Shown here in pieces: positions 5,683 through 11,395 of a stretch of DNA of 11,395 nt. The notes beneath the pieces are model-generated. The model was given only the letters and a program-made list of their open reading frames with translations. It ran no database searches and had not been told where the DNA came from. Source of the DNA: Firmicutes bacterium CAG:475 (lineage in GTDB: Bacteria; Bacillota; Clostridia; Christensenellales; CAG-917); the NCBI GenBank assembly GCA_000434435.1, contig FR895618.1, positions 1 through 11,395 of the forward strand, written 5' to 3'. The first letter of the stretch is position 1; every line of letters begins with the position of its first letter. The position numbers and the translations under genes are program-made.

Positions 5683-5690
5683 ATTGTATG
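5683..5690 (-). promoter_or_regulatory. sigma-E-like -10 box for yunB
   Basis: The minus strand reads CATACAAT, identical to the sigma-E -10 consensus of Bacillus. A clear -35 match at the proper distance is lacking; an ATA-containing stretch lies slightly too close. Transcription would start near 5676, right at the GTG start of yunB. Confidence 0.5.
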
Positions 5691-5707
5691 ATAAGTTTTC
5701 GATTATC

Positions 5708-5736
5708 TTTACAAAAGCAAAAGTTGTTGTTACAAT
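5708..5736 (+). promoter_or_regulatory. sigma-A promoter of rarA
   Basis: The -35 box TTTACA (5708-5713), a 17-base spacer and the -10 box TACAAT (5731-5736) each differ from consensus in one base. The expected start site, about 7 bases downstream, coincides with the A of the rarA ATG at 5743. Confidence 0.65.
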
Positions 5737-5742
5737 AAGCGT

Positions 5743-7035
5743 ATGGATTTATTTGACCTTCAAAACAACGAAAAAACCATGGCTCCGCTTGCGGAGCGTA
5801 TGCGTCCTCGCACCTTGGACGAATTTTTGGGACAAGGCAAAATCGTGGGGCAAGGCTCGCTTTTGAGAAGAGCTATTGCCGCCGACAAGCTGGGAAGTTG
5901 CATCTTTTACGGCCCTCCGGGGACGGGCAAAACCACGCTCGCAAACATAATTGCCGAAAATACCAATGCGGCGTTTGTCAAACTCAATGCCGTAACAAGC
6001 GGCGTTGCGGACGCAAAAAAGGTTATCGACGAGGCGCGCGACAGACTTAGAATGTACGGCAAGCGTACATATTTGCTTTTGGACGAATGTCACCGCTGGA
6101 ACAAGGCGCAAAGCGACAGCGTTTTGCAGGCTATCGAGCAAGGTTATATTATTTTTATCGGCTCTACGACGGAAAATCCCTACGTTTCCATGACGAGGGC
6201 TATCGTGTCGAGATGCCGTATTTTCTCGTTTTCAAGGTTGTCCGAGCAAGATATTAAAGCAGGACTTTTGCGCGCTTTGAACGACAAGGAAAGAGGTCTC
6301 GGCAACATGAATCTTCAAGTGAGCGACGAGGCGATATCTCATCTTGCATGGGCAAGCGCGGGGGATATGCGCACCGCGCTCAACGCTCTCGAACTTGCCG
6401 CGCTCACCACGCATGCGGACGAGGACGGCGTTATAAGAGTAGGAAAAGAGGAAGCCGAGCAATCTATACAGCAAAAAGCTCTTTCCATGACGGAAGATAT
6501 GTATTACGACATGATTTCCGCATTTATCAAGAGTATGCGCGGCAGCGACAGCAACGCGGCACTTTACTGGGCGGAAAGACTTATAGAAGCCGGCTGCGAT
6601 CCCATGCTCATCGGGCGCAGAATCATGATTCACGCGTGCGAGGACGTCGGCATGGCAGATCCAAATGCAATCGTGGTTGCGACCTCATGCGTGCAAGCGT
6701 TTGAGAAAATCGGTTTGCCCGAAGGGCGCATACCTCTTGCGGAAGGCATAATCTACGTTGCCGAAGCTCCGAAATCCAACAAAGTGGTGGAAGCGTTGAG
6801 CGGAGCGGAGAACGCCGTCAAGACAATAAAGCACGAAACCGTGCCCGTTTACCTTCGCGATCCCAACTACAAGGGCAACGACGAAAGGGTGAGCGGCTAC
6901 AAATATCCGCACGACTACGGCGGATGGGTGAAACAACAATATTTGCCCGACGAAATTAAAGACGCAGTGTTTTACGAGCCTACCGAAAACGGCTTCGAAA
7001 AGGAAATCAAAGAGCGTCAAAAGAAGAGAAAGTAA
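5743..7035 (+). CDS. rarA: replication-associated recombination protein A (RarA/MgsA), AAA+ ATPase
   Basis: A 430-residue clamp-loader-like AAA+ ATPase that acts at stalled replication forks. The N-terminus MDLFDLQ...PLAERMRPRTLDEFLGQ is typical and fixes the start. Walker A is GPPGTGKT (57-64), Walker B LLLDEC (111-116), sensor 1 GSTTENP (140-146), and the arginine-finger region SRCR (156-159). The lid and oligomerisation domain follow, with AGCDPMLIGRRIMIHACEDVG and the terminal YKYPHDYGGWVKQQYLPDE block. Walker B continues as DECHRWNKAQ rather than the DEIHRFNKAQ I know from other bacteria, which looks like a clostridial form. There is no ribosome binding site before the ATG. It is transcribed divergently from yunB and ends at a strong hairpin. 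Confidence 0.96.
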   Translation: MDLFDLQNNEKTMAPLAERMRPRTLDEFLGQGKIVGQGSLLRRAIAADKLGSCIFYGPPGTGKTTLANIIAENTNAAFVKLNAVTSGVADAKKVIDEARDRLRMYGKRTYLLLDECHRWNKAQSDSVLQAIEQGYIIFIGSTTENPYVSMTRAIVSRCRIFSFSRLSEQDIKAGLLRALNDKERGLGNMNLQVSDEAISHLAWASAGDMRTALNALELAALTTHADEDGVIRVGKEEAEQSIQQKALSMTEDMYYDMISAFIKSMRGSDSNAALYWAERLIEAGCDPMLIGRRIMIHACEDVGMADPNAIVVATSCVQAFEKIGLPEGRIPLAEGIIYVAEAPKSNKVVEALSGAENAVKTIKHETVPVYLRDPNYKGNDERVSGYKYPHDYGGWVKQQYLPDEIKDAVFYEPTENGFEKEIKERQKKRK

Positions 7036-7037
7036 AA

Positions 7038-7076
7038 TTTGAAAGAATCCGTAAATTGTTGCGGATTCTTTTCAAA
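7038..7076. terminator. terminator after rarA
   Basis: The left arm tttgaaagaatccg (7038-7051) pairs with cggattcttttcaaa (7062-7076), with one bulge and a 10-base loop. The right arm contains the T run. It ends rarA and insulates the tetR promoter that follows. Confidence 0.8.
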
Positions 7077-7093
7077 TGTCTAGTGAATAGTGG

Positions 7094-7122
7094 TTGACAA
7101 GCAAAATATCTATTGATATAAT
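7094..7122 (+). promoter_or_regulatory. perfect consensus sigma-A promoter for the tetR gene
   Basis: TTGACA (7094-7099), a 17-base spacer and TATAAT (7117-7122) all match consensus. An unregulated promoter this strong before a repressor gene would be wasteful, which fits with the palindrome that overlaps its -10 end. Confidence 0.9.
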
Positions 7123-7134
7123 ATCATATGATAT
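7121..7134. promoter_or_regulatory. palindromic operator candidate
   Basis: A perfect 14-bp palindrome, atatcatatgatat, overlaps the last two bases of the -10 box and covers the transcription start. The position suits autorepression by the TetR-family protein encoded 20 bases downstream. No second copy was found before the ABC genes. Confidence 0.6.
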
Positions 7135-7153
7135 GATTTAATTCGAGGTGCTT

Positions 7154-7720
7154 ATGCCAAAGAAAGCGTCCGTGACGAAAGAAATGATAATTTCTGTTGC
7201 AATCGACATAGTTCAAAAAGGCGAAAGTTTGAACGTGCGTGCGGTTGCAAACAAACTCGGCTGTTCCATTCAACCCATATTTTACAACTTTGCCACTATG
7301 GACGAGCTGAAAAAAGAGATCGATGCACGCATGGTGAAGATTTATGACGAATACGTCGAAAACTGCGTGAAAAACAGCAAATTTCCGCCGTACAAAGCAA
7401 TCGGAATGGCATATATCGGCTTTGCAAGGGATTATCCTGAGTTTTTCAAGCAAATGTTTATGGACGAAAACGGCAACAAAATCATATCGTCAGACAATGC
7501 GACTTTCTTGTCGGCAATCGATTCCGTTTGCAAAATTTTCGGATGCGACAAACAAACGGCGATGAGATTCCATCTCGAAATGTGGGTTTTCGTGCACGGA
7601 TTTGCCACTATGGTTGCCACAAAATATATCGAATGGGACGAAGAAAGCGTCAGCGATATGGTGACAGACGTGTTCGAGGGCGTAAAACTGCGCTTGAATT
7701 TGAAACCTAAAACAGCATGA
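7154..7720 (+). CDS. TetR/AcrR family transcriptional regulator
   Basis: A 188-residue protein with the TetR layout: an N-terminal helix (TKEMIISVAIDIVQKG), then a helix-turn-helix at about 27-46 (NVRAVANKLGCSIQPIFYNF, ending in the usual Y-x-F position), then an all-helical ligand and dimerisation domain. The C-terminal part has MWVFVHGFATMVATKY (143-158), typical of one TetR subgroup. The ATG at 7154 was chosen for its site gaggtg at 7145-7150; a GTG at 7148 overlaps that site. It lies 148 bases before an ABC exporter on the same strand and probably controls itself and possibly the exporter. The ligand is unknown. Confidence 0.9.
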   Translation: MPKKASVTKEMIISVAIDIVQKGESLNVRAVANKLGCSIQPIFYNFATMDELKKEIDARMVKIYDEYVENCVKNSKFPPYKAIGMAYIGFARDYPEFFKQMFMDENGNKIISSDNATFLSAIDSVCKIFGCDKQTAMRFHLEMWVFVHGFATMVATKYIEWDEESVSDMVTDVFEGVKLRLNLKPKTA

Positions 7721-7748
7721 TTGACAACGAATTCGTAATAGCGAAACT

Positions 7749-7764
7749 CGATTGATTTCAATCG
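7749..7764. promoter_or_regulatory. inverted repeat between tetR and the ABC operon
   Basis: Perfect arms cgattga and tcaatcg are separated by two bases. It may be an operator or part of a weak tetR terminator: a T6 run lies about 12 bases downstream. A second small palindrome, acgaattcgt, lies at 7727-7736. No convincing -35/-10 pair was found between 7721 and 7868. Confidence 0.35.
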
Positions 7765-7868
7765 TAAAAAACTTGTTTTTTATTCAATACGACGCTCGAT
7801 TTGGGGATTAGCACTTCGGTATCTAGGAAATATCGAATTTGATTTCTGTTTGAGCAAAAGGAGAGGAT

Positions 7869-8612
7869 ATGTTACAAATCGAAAATTTGACCAAAACTTA
7901 CGCCGGCAATCAAAAACCGTCGGTGGACAATTTGTCGCTCACCGTAAACGACGGTGAAATATTCGGCTTTATAGGCCCGAACGGCGCGGGAAAATCCACG
8001 ACGATAAAAAGCATAACAGGCATTATCTCTTTTGAAGAAGGCAGAGTGCTTATAGACGGAATTGACCTCAAAACCGCACCCCTAGAAGCCAAAAAGCATA
8101 TCGGATACGTCAGCGACGACCACGTGTTGTACGAGGGATTGACCGGCGTTGAGTACGTAAACTTCATTTGCGACGTTTTTCAGGTGCCGAGTGCGCAAAG
8201 ACAAGAGCGACTCGACAAATATTGCGAGCTTTTTGCGCTTACCGATTCCGTAAAAAAGCAAATTTCCACCTATTCGCACGGAATGAAGCAAAAACTCAAC
8301 ATAATCGGCGCGCTTATACACGAGCCGAAAATCTGGATTTTGGACGAGCCTATGACGGGGCTCGATCCCCGATCCGCATACAACCTCAAACAACTCATGC
8401 GCGAGCATGCGGACAAGGGAAACAGTGTGTTTTTCTCCTCGCACGTGTTGGAAGTCGTTGAAAAAGTGTGCGACAGAATAGGCATTATCGACGACGGACA
8501 CCTCATAACTTGTTGTCAAATCGATGAGCTGAAAGAGAGAAACAAGGATAAATCCTTGGAGGAATTGTTCTTGAAACTTACCGACAATTCGGCTGCGCAA
8601 ACCGTTGAATGA
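7869..8612 (+). CDS. ABC transporter ATP-binding protein (exporter type)
   Basis: A 247-residue nucleotide-binding subunit with all core motifs: Walker A GPNGAGKS (36-43), signature YSHGMKQKL (135-143), Walker B IWILDEP (155-161), D-loop GLDP (164-167) and H-loop SSH (190-192). At the Q-loop the usual Gln is replaced within IGYVSDDHVLYEGLTG (78-93), a pattern seen in some ABC-2 exporter ATPases. Ribosome binding site aggagagg is at 7858-7865. The gene is followed 7 bases after its stop by the permease gene, and together they form a complete two-gene exporter. The substrate is unknown; the TetR neighbour suggests a toxic compound, lipid or peptide. Confidence 0.95.
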   Translation: MLQIENLTKTYAGNQKPSVDNLSLTVNDGEIFGFIGPNGAGKSTTIKSITGIISFEEGRVLIDGIDLKTAPLEAKKHIGYVSDDHVLYEGLTGVEYVNFICDVFQVPSAQRQERLDKYCELFALTDSVKKQISTYSHGMKQKLNIIGALIHEPKIWILDEPMTGLDPRSAYNLKQLMREHADKGNSVFFSSHVLEVVEKVCDRIGIIDDGHLITCCQIDELKERNKDKSLEELFLKLTDNSAAQTVE

Positions 8613-8619
8613 GGATGTT

Positions 8620-10350
8620 ATGAGAGATTTTGTTTTGGTGTTTAAAACACTGTATAAAAACGCAAATTCATCCTCGAAAGACGAAGACGGCAAGAAAAGA
8701 CTGTCTACGGGAATAAAGTTTGTGATTTCCATATCGCCGCTTATTATTCTCGTGTCGGCAATGATTGCTTTTTTGTCGGTGGGATTGAATAACATAGGGG
8801 AATTTTCATTGCTCGTCACGGCATTGGTTGCGGTTACGCAAATTCTAGTGCTGTTTTTGTCGATGTTTTCAATCGTATCAACCCTTTACGAGTCCAAAGA
8901 CACGCCGTTTTTGAATACGTTGCCCCTCAAACCCTCGTCGGTGTTTTTCGCAAAGTTTGCGATGACCTACGTCAACGCGCTTGCAATATCCGCCGTCGTG
9001 CTTTTGCCGACCGTGCTTACTGGCGCGATTGCCTTTAACGTGGCAAACGGAAGAATGTTTTACGGCTTTTATCCGCTGTTTTTCGTGATTCTCGCACTTG
9101 CGCCGATACTGCCTTTGTTTGTAGTTGTGGTGCTTTCAATGCCCGTTGTGTGGCTCGGCTCGTATTTTAGAGGGAAACCTACGCTCAAAAGCGTGCTGAC
9201 TATTTTGTTTTACGTTGTTTTGATGTGTGCTTATATGGTCGTGGTCTACTATATGAACACCACGGGATTCGGACAAAACGGAAATGTCGAGATGTCGCAA
9301 GGGATGCTCGGCTCGCTCGGAACGCTCGCAAACGTGTTTTATCCCGACAAAGCGCTCGTCAACTTCTGTCTTGGCATAGACGCCGGCAAAAACTTCGGCA
9401 TATCCGCCGCCATAACGGTGGGTATGATTGCGATTATGCTTGTTTTGTCGTCACTGTTTTACAAAAAAATCAACACGAGAAAGTCGGAAAGCGCACAAAC
9501 GGCGGAGTCCAAAAACGCGTCTTTGAAACAAAACAACGTCGTCGTATCACTGATGAAAAGGGATATAAAATCCATCATGCGCAACAGCTCGCTTGCGATG
9601 ACTTCGATTGCAAACTTGCTTATGGCGCCGATTTTTATCGTAGTTATGTACTTTATCTCCAACTTCAAGGCTAATGCGGACGATAGTCTGACTCCGATTA
9701 TGGCGCAAATGATGGGTATAGGTTTTGTGGTGATGTACTCAATGATTTTCCTTGCAGGCGCAAATATGATTGCAAATATGGCATATACAAGGGAGGGTAA
9801 GTCGTTTTTTGCAAGCAAAACGTTGCCGATAAATCCGATAGACAGCATAAGAGCAAAACTTTTGCTGTCCGTGATTGCGCCGAGCGTCTTGCTCGTGCCG
9901 ATTATGCTCATTGCGCTTTTGCTCTATAAAATCGATATAGTTTCGACGATTTTTATCGGCATAGACACGTTTATGATGATTGTGGGCGTTTGCAGTATGT
10001 CAATACTTTTCGATATGAAAAAGGGCAATCAGCACTGGGAAAAGGTGTCGGATATCAAAAACTCCTCGCAAAACGTGTATCAGATTATTTCCGCACTTAC
10101 GTCGGTTTTGCCGGCAATCGTGCTGTTCGTTTCGGGAATTATTTTGGCTTCGTTTGCACAATCGCTTGGAGAAACGATTATTAAGGTGATATATTGGAGC
10201 GTAGGAACGACGTTTTCCGCCGCCGTGCTTGCTTTGGGGCTTTGCCTTTTGAGAAAGTACGGGCTCAAATGGTTTGAGTTTATCGGCGAAAATAAGCCTA
10301 AAAAGAAATCGAATACAAACGGTTTTTCAAATCGGAGGTTGATGAAATGA
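8620..10350 (+). CDS. large ABC-2 type exporter permease
   Basis: A 576-residue polytopic membrane protein. Hydrophobic segments lie near 32-54, 62-88, 110-138, 148-178 and 190-211, with a similar set in the second half after a hydrophilic Lys/Ser/Asn-rich linker of about 25 residues (NTRKSESAQTAESKNASLKQ). The two halves look like an internal duplication typical of long ABC-2 permeases. The motif ESKDTPFLNTLPLKP, about residues 91-105, and its later counterpart (GKSFFASKTLPINP) are the cytoplasmic coupling segments seen in this type. The ATG at 8620 was chosen for its site gagg at 8611-8614. The stop overlaps the start of ruvX. The substrate cannot be read from the sequence. Confidence 0.88.
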   Translation: MRDFVLVFKTLYKNANSSSKDEDGKKRLSTGIKFVISISPLIILVSAMIAFLSVGLNNIGEFSLLVTALVAVTQILVLFLSMFSIVSTLYESKDTPFLNTLPLKPSSVFFAKFAMTYVNALAISAVVLLPTVLTGAIAFNVANGRMFYGFYPLFFVILALAPILPLFVVVVLSMPVVWLGSYFRGKPTLKSVLTILFYVVLMCAYMVVVYYMNTTGFGQNGNVEMSQGMLGSLGTLANVFYPDKALVNFCLGIDAGKNFGISAAITVGMIAIMLVLSSLFYKKINTRKSESAQTAESKNASLKQNNVVVSLMKRDIKSIMRNSSLAMTSIANLLMAPIFIVVMYFISNFKANADDSLTPIMAQMMGIGFVVMYSMIFLAGANMIANMAYTREGKSFFASKTLPINPIDSIRAKLLLSVIAPSVLLVPIMLIALLLYKIDIVSTIFIGIDTFMMIVGVCSMSILFDMKKGNQHWEKVSDIKNSSQNVYQIISALTSVLPAIVLFVSGIILASFAQSLGETIIKVIYWSVGTTFSAAVLALGLCLLRKYGLKWFEFIGENKPKKKSNTNGFSNRRLMK

Positions 10351-10769
10351 TGAAACGAAAAGTCGCCCTTGACGTCGGTGACGTGCGTATAGGCGTGGCG
10401 GTGAGCGATATGCTGGGTATAACCGCAAATCCGCGCGAAACCTACGTGCGCAAAAAAGACGATATAAACGCCGATATAGTGTATTTTTGCGAATACGCAA
10501 AAAAAGAGGACGCGGACGCTTTCGTGCTGGGCCTTCCCAAAAATATGGACGGTACGGAAGGGGACAGAGCGGCGGTTACAAGACAATTCGGCGATATGCT
10601 CGAAGAAGCGAGCGGACTTGAAGTGTTGTATCAGGACGAAAGGTTGACGACGGTGTCCGCGGAGCGCATGCTCATCGACGCGGACGTAAGACGCGATAAG
10701 CGCAAAAAGGTTATAGACAAGGTTGCCGCAACCATAATTTTGCAATCTTATCTCGATTCGCATCGCTGA
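10347..10769 (+). CDS. ruvX: RuvX/YqgF RNase H-fold nuclease (putative pre-16S rRNA nuclease / Holliday junction resolvase)
   Basis: A 140-residue protein of normal length. RNase H-like core motifs are VALDVGDVRIGVAVSD (6-21, with Asp9 in the catalytic position), LGLPKNMDGTEG (61-72), the metal-site motif DERLTT (97-102) and the C-terminal KKVIDKVAATIILQSYLD (120-137). Members are linked to 16S rRNA 5' processing and to Holliday junction resolution. The ATG at 10347 overlaps the permease stop (ATGA), with ribosome binding site ggagg at 10334-10338; a second ATG follows at 10350. In Bacillus this gene lies after alaS and yrzL. Here only the downstream neighbour yrzB is kept, and an ABC operon has taken the upstream place. 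Confidence 0.93.
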   Translation: MMKRKVALDVGDVRIGVAVSDMLGITANPRETYVRKKDDINADIVYFCEYAKKEDADAFVLGLPKNMDGTEGDRAAVTRQFGDMLEEASGLEVLYQDERLTTVSAERMLIDADVRRDKRKKVIDKVAATIILQSYLDSHR

Positions 10770-10794
10770 AAATCGCAATGATTTGATATTTTGC

Positions 10795-10822
10795 TTGCAA
10801 ATTGCGCAAAATATGTTACTAT
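10795..10822 (+). promoter_or_regulatory. promoter of yrzB (DUF1292)
   Basis: TTGCAA (10795-10800), a 16-base spacer and TACTAT (10817-10822) preceded by TG at 10814-10815, an extended -10. It separates yrzB transcription from the ABC-ruvX operon. Confidence 0.55.
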
Positions 10823-10833
10823 CAAAATAACAA

Positions 10834-10861
10834 GATGCAATCGAAAAATACGCTTTGCATC
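10834..10861 (+). promoter_or_regulatory. leader hairpin before yrzB
   Basis: Arms gatgcaa (10834-10840) and ttgcatc (10855-10861) form a 7-bp stem ending 2 bases before the ribosome binding site aaggaga. A competing small hairpin, ttgc-atc-gcaa (10855-10865), would cover the start of that site. It may tune translation. Confidence 0.35.
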
Positions 10862-10877
10862 GCAAGGAGAAACTACT

Positions 10878-11240
10878 ATGGCAGATTTTTTTGACGACCA
10901 AAACAATATGACCGAAGACGACGACATCATCACTTTGTACAACGAAGTCGCAGACAAAGACGAAGATTTTTATCATCTGGCAACTCTCGACGTCGACGAC
11001 AAATGGTTTGTCGTGTTGAAACCCGTCGAGAAACTCGACGATATCGACGAGGACGAAGTCCTTATTTACGAAATTGCCGAGAACGAGGACGGCAACGACG
11101 TGTTTAAAGCAATCGAGGACGACGCTCTTTTGCAAAGAGTTTTCGACGAATTTATGGCAGAAGTCGAAAAGATGGAAGGCGGATGCGACTGCGGCGAGGA
11201 CGGTTGCCACGACGGCAATTGCTCTTGCTGCCATCACTAA
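10878..11240 (+). CDS. yrzB: DUF1292 (YrzB-like) protein with Cys/His-rich tail
   Basis: A 120-residue, very acidic protein. The core (about 15-98) fits DUF1292: IITLYNEVADKDEDFYHLAT, KWFVVLKPV (42-50), EDEVLIYEIAENEDGNDVF and a final helix with VFDEFMAEVEKM. The function of the family is unknown; its genes commonly sit next to ruvX in Bacillota, as here. The last 20 residues are unusual: GGCDCGEDGCHDGNCSCCHH, with six Cys (103, 105, 110, 115, 117, 118) and three His (111, 119, 120). They are separated from the core by a Gly pair and probably bind metal. The start at 10878 was chosen for the site aaggaga at 10864-10870. Confidence 0.9.
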   Translation: MADFFDDQNNMTEDDDIITLYNEVADKDEDFYHLATLDVDDKWFVVLKPVEKLDDIDEDEVLIYEIAENEDGNDVFKAIEDDALLQRVFDEFMAEVEKMEGGCDCGEDGCHDGNCSCCHH

Positions 11241-11265
11241 GTTCTCAACTCGCTAACATTCATAG

Positions 11266-11331
11266 AGGCATCTGCTCGGCAACTCTGATGTACAAACGTA
11301 CACACGTTGTCGAGAGGATGTCTTTTTTTTT
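11266..11331 (+). terminator. long terminator after yrzB
   Basis: Two 18-base arms, 11266-11283 and 11306-11323, pair over most of their length with two mismatches and some G-T pairs. A second small hairpin (tgtac-aaac-gtaca, 11289-11302) fills the loop. A run of nine T residues (11323-11331) follows. It is the clearest terminator in the window. Confidence 0.85.
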
Positions 11332-11347
11332 GTTCTTCTACAAGAAC
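11332..11347. repeat. short perfect hairpin
   Basis: Arms gttctt and aagaac with loop ctac directly follow the terminator T run. On the minus strand the hairpin is followed by A residues, so it is not a reverse terminator. Its role is unknown. Confidence 0.45.
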
Positions 11348-11380
11348 GGGGCAGCGTGTAATCTAAATTAGATGTGCCCC
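11348..11380. repeat. two-part inverted repeat near window end
   Basis: Outer arms ggggca (11348-11353) and tgcccc (11375-11380) enclose an inner stem, atcta-aat-tagat (11361-11373). It lies in the gap after yrzB, where no gene was found. It could be a structural RNA segment or an operator for a gene beyond the window. Confidence 0.45.
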
Positions 11381-11395
11381 CTCTTTCCGGACACG

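Noticed and set aside
5051..5866. Plus-strand frame of 271 residues over yunB
   Set aside because: Shadow of yunB; the minus-strand product has the YunB motifs and this one has none.
10080..11237. Minus-strand frame of 385 residues
   Set aside because: It covers ruvX, yrzB and the permease end in antisense; all three plus-strand genes are well supported.

Overview
This window looks like chromosomal DNA of an uncultured, spore-forming member of the Clostridia (Bacillota). It carries a three-gene spoVAC-spoVAD-spoVAE cluster, a yunB sporulation gene, a rarA gene of clostridial type, and a ruvX-yrzB (DUF1292) pair. Ribosome binding sites are mostly AGGAG-like and the promoters that can be read are of the sigma-A type. 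No rRNA, tRNA, CRISPR array or transposase gene was seen.

Region 1-2500 is accessory DNA. Two direct copies of a hairpin-array repeat lie exactly 305 bases apart, at 1-91 and 293-396. Two of their hairpins differ between copies by compensatory base changes. Next come two pieces of a single minus-strand DUF1643 gene: its C-terminal part at 414-710 and its N-terminal part at 2288-2500. They are separated by about 1580 bases of phage-derived DNA flanked by the tetranucleotide TTGT. Removing that DNA rejoins a 168-codon DUF1643 reading frame. The insert encodes a phage-type protein with a metalloprotease domain resembling that of anthrax lethal factor, a 79-residue partner of unknown function, and a frameshifted, truncated small-terminase-like gene.

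Region 2501-5700 is a sporulation block. A short leader able to fold in two exclusive ways precedes spoVAC, spoVAD and spoVAE, whose products form the spore dipicolinate channel machinery. SpoVAD carries an unusual lysine-rich insertion of roughly 60 residues. Convergent to these is yunB, with a sigma-E-like -10 box. Its divergent neighbour rarA (replication fork maintenance ATPase) has a sigma-A promoter placed so close to its ATG that the mRNA would be leaderless.

Region 7038-11395 starts with a perfect consensus promoter overlapping a perfect palindrome. It drives a TetR-family regulator, followed by an ABC exporter (ATPase plus a 576-residue permease). ruvX overlaps the permease stop codon, so a DNA/RNA housekeeping nuclease is translationally linked to the exporter. 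yrzB (DUF1292) has its own promoter and an unusual Cys/His-rich tail, and ends at a strong terminator. The most unusual items are the split DUF1643 gene, the covarying hairpin repeats and the phage-borne lethal-factor-like protease.
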